NCBI GenBank assembly: GCA_905221615.1
Contig: CAJNDT010003802.1
Location: 275,960 to 339,959, forward strand
Direction of reading: 5' to 3'
DNA length: 64,000 nt
Source: Symbiodinium sp. CCMP2592
Lineage: Eukaryota > Sar > Dinophyceae > Suessiales > Symbiodiniaceae
Made by a program: the position numbers and the translations under genes. Each line of letters starts with the position of its first letter. The stretch's first letter is position 1. Below the pieces are notes generated by a model. The model did no database searches, was not told the DNA's origin, and saw only the letters and a program-made list of their open reading frames with translations. Of this stretch, positions 56,947-64,000 are shown in pieces.

Positions 56947-57799
56947 TTAGACTGCATGTCTGCGCAGAGATCTGCCGGGCCTCGTCGACTTCTCGCATTG
57001 GCTCCCAGCAACTTTACCGCGTAGTCATCGCGGATTCCGCCTGGCAGCTGTCCCCTGCGGGCTGCTGCTCTCAACCTTGCAGCCGCTCGGAAGAAGACTC
57101 GTTCACAAGGGGCCCTTCTGATGTCTTTACGTTGCTTCAGTTGCATTTTGGCTGCCCATCCGAGGCACCTTACAGCTGGCTGCGACATTAGCCGCCTCCT
57201 CTCTACTAGACAGGAGCTTTGGAGACAGAACCAGGCTTTGTGCCTAGACTTTCACCAATGAGCTCCTTAAGCACAGGCAGTGATGCTTGCGGGATCATCC
57301 AGCAAAACAGCCGTCCAAGGTAGAAGCAAGGAGTAGCTTGAGTCAGCAGCCACAGCCATCCAGTAGGGTCAGAGAAGCGGTTTCAAGATCTGTCAACAAT
57401 AAATCTAGCCCACCTCGCCTCAACTTTACAACGCTGCGGCGACACCATCGTCGTGCTCTCCGTGACTTGGCACGGACAGCAAGGCTTGACTTGCTTTCAT
57501 TGCCTTTATGAAGGGAGTGGCCATCATCACATGCTGGCTGTTGATTAGCAAGCTTTCGGCAACGTGAGGCTCTTGAGTAGTTCCTACGTAGCGTCTGCCA
57601 CAGGGGCTGTGTTCGTTTCCGTGTGTGCTTTGCAACGATACCGGGCTTCCAAGGCGATTTTACCCTCAAGTCAAGGCGCGGCGGCTTGTGAGAGCAACGA
57701 CTCTACGTACACAGTTTGAGATAATCCTGTATTGTTCACCGTGGGTCTTCTACTAAGTAGCGTGAGTATTACTGAGTGTCCGTATGTTGATTCATAGGA
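56947..57799. other. No recognisable gene
   Basis: Short ORFs on both strands, none with a recognised motif. Confidence 0.4.
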
Positions 57800-58240
57800 C
57801 GATCATCTACGCACATCATACTATGACTATGGTACGGTTATGTATTACTGAATTAAGATAGTAGTCTATTCCAGTACACGGTATTACATCATACTACATT
57901 ATGCTACACTATATCATGCTACATTTTGTCGTATCATCATGCATTATTGCATTCTACCAGACGTTGTTCGATTCTACTCTAGTCTATGGCAGTATATGAT
58001 AGTGGAATATCGAACAGTAGTGTAGTGTATAGCACAGTGTAGTGCAGCATGTTGCAATTTAGCACAGTGGAATGTCATGGCATGGCATGGAATGGCATAG
58101 CATAGTGTAGTCGGTAATCCCATCTTTACATCAGATCATGCTACGTTGCTTTAGGCTTCATAAGACTATATACTATACATATAATCATATGATATATGTT
58201 CATATGATGCATATACACATATCTGCATACGTCTAGTTCT
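57800..58240. repeat. AT-rich degenerate sequence and ATATGAT-type tract
   Basis: Words such as CATACTACATTATGCTACAC and GCATGGCATGGAATGGCATA, with no single clean period. Resembles 34561-35190. Confidence 0.55.
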
Positions 58241-58344
58241 TTGTTTGAGGACATGTTGTGCAGTTAGCTTGCCCGGCTGGCGCTGGCGGCGGCAGGATTC
58301 GTGTGGCCTTCGGCCCTGCCGATGTGCATAGGCTCGCAGTGACA

Positions 58345-58440
58345 AGCAAGGAGTTTAGGGTTTAGGGGTTTAGGGTCTAGGAGTTTAGGGTTTAGGGGTT
58401 GAGGGTTTAGGGTTTTAGGGTTTAGGGCCGCTGATCCTGC
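58345..58440. repeat. Interstitial TTTAGGG array
   Basis: About 12 units of TTTAGGG/TTTAGGGG with small changes, between GC-rich unique sequences. Confidence 0.95.
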
Positions 58441-59195
58441 GCCGAGTTGCCGAAGGCTACTGTAAAAGGCTGCAAGGCGACAGAAAAGGTTCCTAGAGTA
58501 CTATAAGCTTGCCACAAGGCTGCAAAAGCTTGCTACAAAGGTAAGTAGTGTAAGGGTACTGCTTGTATGTGTTTACGATAATGCTAGTGTCAGGCTACTA
58601 CACGGGACCCATACGAATACAATAAGCTTCCTGGAAGGGCATTTTGCAGGCGCCCGCTAAGGGAACAGTTTTCCCCTAGTGTACAGGCGACTCCAATAGC
58701 AAGCTTTCTTTGATAATTCAGAAGAAAGTAATGATAAACTAGAAGATAATTCTGCCAATTTGTAGATAAATACACTGTTTACTATTGATGCTAGAATTTG
58801 GGGGGTTTAGGGTTTGGGGTTTGAGGCTGAGGAGGAGCGAGCATTGCTTGATGCACTGATCTCCGAAGCGGAAGTGGCAGGTCTTCGTCAAGCGGCGCTG
58901 CATCAGCGCCATGGTCTCTTTTCCCAAGGCAGGGCATGACTGCTTCTGCTCCTTGTGAGTGCTGCAACAAGCAGACCTCACTTGAGAAGTCTGTGAAGCA
59001 GAGTTGGAGCTTCTGAAGAGCTCCGACAGAAAGGCATGTACTTCCTCGGATTTGGGGTTCGGGGCTTCGATTCTTCCGGTTTCATCTGAGGAGAAGGGCG
59101 GAGGGCTCAGGGTGTGAGGTGTCCCACGACCCTGGGAAAGGAGAATGGAGCCGACTTTCGGGAGAACGATGGCAAGGAGATGAGGCTTTCGCTGT
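58441..59195. other. No recognisable gene
   Basis: A short GGTTTAGGGTTTGGGG trace at about 58800-58822. AAGGCTGCAA words repeat near 58460-58530. No gene was recognised. Confidence 0.4.
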
Positions 59196-59199
59196 TCAT

Positions 59200-59325
59200 G
59201 AGGTTTAGGGTTTAGGGGTTCAGGGGTTTAGGGCTTTAGGGGTTCCAGGGTTTAGGGCTTTAGGGGTTCCAGGGTTTAGGGCTTTAGGGGTTTAGGGGTT
59301 TAGGGTTTAGGGTTCGGGTTTTTGG
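59200..59325. repeat. Telomere-derived array with a 24-bp higher-order unit
   Basis: GTTTAGGGCTTTAGGGGTTC with CAGG, a 24-base unit, occurs about three times (59227-59300), flanked by TTTAGGG units. This resembles an early stage of the kind of process that could have built the 40-bp minisatellite at 41741. Confidence 0.9.
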
Positions 59326-60455
59326 CTAGGCTTGCCTTTCTCTGATGGTTCTCAATGCCGGGTTTGGGTTGGGTATCTCTTTCGAAGTTCCAGTGCTATT
59401 GAGTTAGCCCAAAACTCCTGAAAGATCTGCAACACATTTCACGACTGAGCAAACAAGTATGACCCACATCACCACATGAGCTTTGATGCCTTCTTCCTTT
59501 CAGCCGCTGCCAAGCACAGCAACTCCAGGAGACATGAACATAGATATCATGCGAAGTATAGGCTCGAAACGAGCTGGGCTCTGTACATACGTACATACAT
59601 ACAGTGACAATTTTGACGTACATACATGCATACATACATAGGTACATGCATGCATGCATGATCATGCATGCATGATCAAGCAAGCATGCATGGACGCATG
59701 TATTTACGTATGTATGTATGAATGATCGAACACATTTGTGTTTGTGCAGAGAGAGTTCCACTATGAAGACACGCATACCAACTAGTTAAGCCTGCGCTTC
59801 AGCCTGCAAAACAGCGCATGCCTGCCTCTATATGTATATGTTTATGGCTATGCCCACGTTTCTGTATGTGTACATGTGTATGCCGTATGTGCGTGTGTAT
59901 GTATATGTGTATGTATGTGTATGCGTATAGGCATCTAAACACTCATTGCTTATTTTTGCATATGTACGTGCGACTATTTATTCGGTGGTCGGCAGAGTGT
60001 TATGATTGCAAGGCTGGCATTTGGCTTCATCGGAGAGCTAAACCTTAAACCCTACACTAAACGCAGAACAAGGCCTTTAAACAAAAGACCCACTAAACGC
60101 AGAATCCCTAAACCCCGAAACCGTAGCAGTAAGAGGCGTCATGATGGCAACGAGACTAGCAAGACGAGTGGAATCAGGCATCGCAGTCGAAATCGGGTTC
60201 GCAGGACATGGTCAGTCGCACAGGATCAAAGCAAGAAAGCATGTCGTGACATGCCTGGCAGCACAAATGGCAGAAGAGCCATCATGACAGTACTTGTACG
60301 AATTATGACGACAAGCAATAACAGCAAGAAGACGAATGTCGTAGTACAATGCTACTGTCCAGGTTTTGGTGAGTAATGGTATGCTACAAGTTGGGGGTAA
60401 TAGCAGCTACGCTCCTCCATACAGTCGCACGCTCAAACAGACGATGGTTGCCTGT
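59326..60455. other. No gene; ACAT/GCATGCAT and GTAT tracts
   Basis: ATACGTACATACATACAG and GCATGCATGCATGATCATGC at about 59585-59725; GTATATGTGTATGTATGTG at about 59820-59930; a CCCTAAACCCCGAAACCG trace near 60105. Confidence 0.6.
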
Positions 60456-60605
60456 ACATACGAACATACATGCATGCATACATACGTACACGCATGTGCG
60501 TACATACATACATACATACATACATGCATGCACACATGCACACATGCATGCATGCATACATGCGTACATGCGTACATGCATGCAGACAGACAGACACACT
60601 GACAT
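60456..60605. repeat. (ACAT)n / GCATGCAT microsatellite
   Basis: ACATACATGCATGCATACAT, ACATACATACATACATACAT and CAGACAGACAGACAC runs. Confidence 0.95.
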
Positions 60606-61265
60606 ACTTGTGCCACTTCGTTTGTGCATTTGCTTGCTTGCTGCTGTGTCGGGCCATGGTCTTGCATTATGTTTCCTCGGTCAGGGATCGACCTCCTGAG
60701 AAAGTATTCGCCGCCCTTCAGCGGGACAGAGAGGAGGGTGATGTGCGAGGCTCAGCAACCGCATGGAACAATAGCCCAGCCAAGGGCTTTCTGTTCAAAG
60801 AGCTGCTGCCAAGCTGTGGGATTCGATCCGGTAGTATCGGCATGCCTTGACTGTGCAAGGTTCGATTCTCTCAGACGCTCTCGGCGCTACCAAGAAACTC
60901 AGGCAAAGAGTTGCAGCTTCGATGGCCGCATGTCATCCCCTGAATTCGCTTCACGCTTTGGCTACAAAGATGCTTTGTCCGGTCGTTGTCAGGCCCCTAG
61001 ATTGAGAGCGGCATAGGCGAAGCATGGTTGCTTCGGAATCCCATCCCGACCAGAAGTCATATCCCGCGTGCGAGAGATTGCGACTAGAACAGAACTGCAG
61101 CAGCGAGTATGGCTTGCAAGAAGGGTTATTAACATGTCGTCCTGTGGCAGGCCTTACTCATTTCCCCAAAGTCGTTTACGAAGCCAAGTAGGTCGGAGTG
61201 TATATAAGCCGGGTTTAGGGTTTAGGGAGCCTGGAGCCCACAGAAAGCTCCGGAAGCCCACACCC
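60606..61265. other. No recognisable gene
   Basis: ORFs 60624-61016 and 61068-61268 have no recognised motif. TTTAGGGTTTAGGG at about 61213-61227. Confidence 0.4.
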
Positions 61266-61371
61266 TAATATAGGGGCCGAAGTAGTTGCTAATACTGTTT
61301 TGGGGGTTCCTTACTATAAACATAGTAGAATGGGCGAAAGCCCTATTCTAATCATTAAGGCCCCTATGTTA
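61266..61371. mobile_element. Foldback element, family 5 (106 bp)
   Basis: Ends TAATATAGGGGCC (61266-61278) and GGCCCCTATGTTA (61359-61371) are complementary except one base. Inner sequence ACTGTTTTGGGGGTTCCTTA and the right part ATTCTAATCATTAAGG are shared with the 53549 copy. No clear target duplication. Confidence 0.75.
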
Positions 61372-61464
61372 AGCCCTTCTGGAGGCGAGACGTGGTGGAG
61401 GGAAAAGAGGGGTCGACAAAACAGCGTACTCCTTTAGGTCTTAAGCCCCCATTTCCTTCTAGAT

Positions 61465-61732
61465 GCTTGAACCCTAATTATGAACCGTAAAGGGCCCTAA
61501 GCCGTAATATGGGGGTCGGAAATAACCACTAATAGGTTCTAGATGCTAGCTCAGCTGAGGGAAAGTGCCCTCAACAAACAAGTAAAGCCTGGTGCCCTCA
61601 ACCCTTGAGCCTCAGAGACCTTACACCCTGAACCCTGAAGCAGCATATCCTTGAACCCTAATTCTGAACCGTAAAGGCCCCTACTTGTAAGCCGTAATAT
61701 GGGGGTCGGAAATAACTACTAATAGGTTCTTC
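61465..61732. repeat. Two copies of a family 5-related block
   Basis: CTTGAACCCTAATTATGAAC...GCCGTAATATGGGGGTCGGAAATAACCACTAATAGGTTCT (61467-61540) recurs at 61650-61730 with few changes (CTAATTCTGAACC; AATAACTACT). TAATATGGGGGTCGGAAATA resembles the family 5 left end TAATATAGGGGCCGAAGTAG, so both may be half-elements spread by local duplication. Confidence 0.75.
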
Positions 61733-62300
61733 AGGAGAAGTGTGGTATAGCCCCACATCCCGACTCGAAAAATGCCGTGCTTATGAACCACTTTTCCAGG
61801 CCCGGGTGTGTTCACGTCCATTCTGGCAAAGCTTGCCCGCGAGCGGCGCTGGTGCGAGCCGCTGAATATCCTGGGGAAGTTCGGGTTTGCGATGGGGGTC
61901 CAGGGTACAGGGTTTAGGGTTCGGGCTTGGGTTTAGGGTTCGGGCTTGGGTTTGGGGTGAAGGGGGTTGGCGATGAAGTGTTTAGGTTTCATGGTTTTAA
62001 GGCTTTGGGTTTTGGAATCGGTGGCTTAGCAATTTTGACGACTCCTTGACCCGCGAGAAACAAAGGACGTTTACCAAAAGCAATAATCTACAAGCCCTGG
62101 TATAGTACCCTTCTCGTACCCCTCTAACCTCATTGTACCGGTATGGTACCCTTATAGCACCCTTAAGCCCTACGCCCTAAAGCCCTCCTCTGCGACAGGT
62201 GGGACGTTGATGCGGTCTTTGCAGAAATGTCGGCTCGCAGTATCAGGCCTGAAGTTCGAAAATTTCATCCATTTAGGGCTCAGGGTCTGGTTTCTTGGGG
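61733..62300. other. No gene; GGGTTTAGGGTTCGGGCTTG repeats
   Basis: TTTAGGGTTCGGGCTTGGG occurs twice at 61913-61950. GGTACCC-type words (TAGTACCC, TGGTACCC) recur near 62102-62160. Confidence 0.55.
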
Positions 62301-62317
62301 GTAGCAGTAGTAGTAGC

Positions 62318-62372
<55 letters not shown>

Positions 62373-62373
62373 C

Positions 62374-62427
<54 letters not shown>

Positions 62428-62476
62428 CAGTAGTAGTAGTAGTAGTAGTAGTTGTAGTAGTAGTAGTAGTAGCAGC

Positions 62477-62547
<71 letters not shown>

Positions 62548-62560
62548 TAGTAGTCGTCGT
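62301..62560. repeat. (AGT)n trinucleotide array
   Basis: About 85 AGT units with scattered AGC, TGT and ACT variants. All three frames read as homopolymers (Ser, Val, or stop-rich), and the complementary strand as Leu or Tyr runs. Confidence 0.98.
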
Positions 62561-62919
62561 CGCAGCGTTGTCGTAGTAGGACGAGGGTTGCTAGAAACAG
62601 AAGCAGTGGTAGCCACAATCTTTGTAACGGTATCAGTAAAGGTGCAATCACAGTAATTGCTATGGGAATAGTACCTAGTAAGCGTTATGGCCCGTAGTAG
62701 CAGTAGCAGCTAGAGTCATGACAGTTGGAATAAAAGAAGGCAGAGTAATCGTAGCTACTGGTCGAAAAGTGGCATGAAGCTGTCTCACTAACAGGAACCG
62801 AGGTACTATTGAGAACGGTATTGGTCGTGATAACAATAATAGTAACTTCGGCAGTGATAACTCAACCAGAGAAGATAAATACCTTCGGCTGCTGCCAAGA
62901 ACAAGGGAGTTCCAGAAAA
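62561..62919. other. Upstream of the PPR exons; AATAATAGTAA traces
   Basis: Short AGTAGCAGTAGCAGCTAG and AACAATAATAGTAACTTC traces. No further PPR unit could be read here, although the gene must begin upstream. Confidence 0.4.
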
Positions 62920-63918
62920 GTCCTGTGCGAGGCCAAACCGCATCCATCTGAATGCGGCCATCAACGTCTTTGCGAAAGCGAGGTGGCTTGCTGGGCCTAG
63001 ACCCACTCTTTTCTGGCAAGTCGTTGAGTTGCCATGAGTGGGTTGAGTTTAGGATTTGGCGTGTGTTAGGTTTCGAGTATAGGTAGGGTTTAGGTCGCAG
63101 CACGCCGAGGAGGCCGCAGAAAGCGGAGGAATGGCTGATTTGGATGCAGGACAATGATGTGAAGCCCAACGAGGCACACAGGAGATGAGCTACCCTTGTT
63201 CCCATATGGGAGTTTCCCCTTATAATAAGGGTCCTAAAAATTTAGGGTACCATAGTAAGGTCCTCTATTTTCGGAAACTCCCATATGATTCCCGTAATGC
63301 TTCTCAGCTTGCTGAGTGTGTTCAGGTCAGCTACAACAGCGTCATCAATGCTTGTGCACAAACTGGCTATGTTGAGCGCGCCGAGATGTGGCCAGATTCC
63401 TAGAGCTTGCGGTATGTCTAGCATCAGTGACTGTGCAGCCGCGCACTGGTTGCTGCAGTCCTTGTTCGTTGGAGAGCAAGTCGATATGCTGTCACGAAGG
63501 CTTGGGCGCATGCTGGAAGCTGGCATTCAGGCAAACGAGGCCTGAACTTGTAGCTCGTCACTTAAATGCGAATCTCAGCATCCTGAACGTCCCGCCATGA
63601 GGTCAGCTACAACAGCGTCATCAACGCTTGCGCGCAGAAGGGCCGCGTGTCACGTGCGGCCGCGGGCCGAGCGGCCGGCCCGGGTTAGGGTGTGCCGTGT
63701 GCCATCTGCTGCAATGCCGAGCCGGCAAGGAAGTGTGGCTGGAAAGGATGCTGGCTGCTGGAGTACCGGCCTCGGGTCCAGGTCCATGGAGCCCTGTAAG
63801 AGTATGTCCAAGGAGGGCCGTGGAGAGCTTCGTAAAGTTTCTTTTCACATTGACATGTTTTGACTGTGCGACCGAGGTCAAGACTGATGCCTTCAGCTAC
63901 AACAGCGTCATCAACGCC
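62920..63918 (+). CDS. Pentatricopeptide-repeat (PPR) protein, intron-rich, partial
   Basis: Inferred exons: about 62920-62982, 63110-63173, 63326-63390, 63500-63539, 63602-63658, 63730-63762 and 63877 to about 63918. Joined, they give three complete 35-residue PPR units in frame: IHLNAAINVFAKA...KAEEWLIWMQDNDVKPNE; VSYNSVINACAQTGYVERAE...MLEAGIQANE; VSYNSVINACAQKGRVSRAE...MLAAGVKTDA. FSYNSVINA begins a fourth, and the end of an earlier unit precedes them. All three sum to exactly 35 residues, which supports the borders. Introns are 127 (GT-AG), 152, 109, 62 and 71 (all GC-AG) and 114 bases (GT-AG). PPR proteins bind organelle RNA for editing, cutting or translation; the target cannot be told from this part. 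The gene starts upstream of 62920 and probably continues beyond the window. The 152-base intron holds a foldback element. Confidence 0.85.
63208..63282 (+). mobile_element. Foldback element, family 1, within a PPR intron, ATAT target duplication (75 bp)
   Basis: The left end GGGAGTTTCC and right end GGAAACTCCC are exact complements, extending to CCATAT/ATATGG with the flanks. ATAT is at 63204-63207 and 63283-63286. TTTAGGGTACCATAGTAAGG and TCCTCTATTTTC match a shortened family 1 core. It occupies half of the inferred 152-base GC-AG intron (63174-63325). Confidence 0.85.
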
Positions 63919-64000
63919 GGGGGCCTCAAATCAATGAGCAGATTCACGTCCGCGAACATCATACGCAACGGACTCGTGCAGGATTGGGGGACTTGATGCT

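Noticed and set aside
60830-60890. TTCGAT-containing sequences resembling tRNA T-loops
   Set aside because: No stems pair around either TTCGAT, and no cloverleaf could be drawn.
62170-62656. Poly-Ser, poly-Val, poly-Leu and poly-Tyr ORFs in the AGT array
   Set aside because: Pure repeat translation in four frames at the same place.

Overview
This window looks like nuclear DNA from a dinoflagellate. Four things point there. A 16-base match to the 3' part of the dinoflagellate spliced leader (GCCATTTTGGCTCAAG, 14725-14740) lies 68 bases upstream of an intronless ORF. TTTAGGG/CCCTAAA telomere-type repeats are scattered through the interior. Tandem 35-residue PPR repeats of the VSYNSVINACA type are cut by short introns, several with GC-AG ends. 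The few recognisable genes are isolated and all on the + strand. No bacterial operon, CRISPR array, rRNA or convincing tRNA was seen.

Layout. 0-14 kb: triplet arrays, an ankyrin-repeat ORF (2371-2985), PPR-like fragments (about 6.4-6.7 kb), a weak catechol O-methyltransferase-like patch (about 8.9 kb) and long gene-poor stretches. 14-18 kb: a divergent pair of decayed telomere-like blocks, the spliced-leader relict with its ORF (14809-15303), a GNAT-like ORF (15807-16700) and a broken RCC1-type repeat gene (17284-17760). 18-35 kb: almost only simple repeats, AT-rich satellites and foldback elements. 35.5-38.2 kb: a four-exon model for the N-terminal half of a SNF2/Rad5-SHPRH-like protein with a degenerate nucleotide-binding site. 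41.7-42.7 kb: a very homogeneous 40-bp minisatellite of 24 copies. 44.7 kb: a short ORF with a myristoylation-type N terminus. 48.1-49.7 kb: a GT61-type (DUF563) glycosyltransferase with one membrane anchor. 50.2-51.7 kb: a RING-H2 plus SF2 helicase C-terminal-like ORF, the half missing from the 35.5-38.2 kb gene. 52-62.5 kb: repeats. 62.9-64 kb: the PPR gene, which runs off the window.

The most interesting layer is a set of short (about 75-113 bp), almost fully palindromic elements. They fall into at least four sequence families, several copies have 4-bp target-site duplications, and one copy sits inside an inferred intron of the PPR gene. Family 3 ends in CTTACC...GGTAAG, so it carries a splice-donor-like sequence at its edge whichever way it inserts. 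They are candidate non-autonomous DNA transposons and possibly introners.

All protein names are from motif reading by eye. Exon borders were inferred from splice dinucleotides, phase and repeat-length constraints. No search was run.
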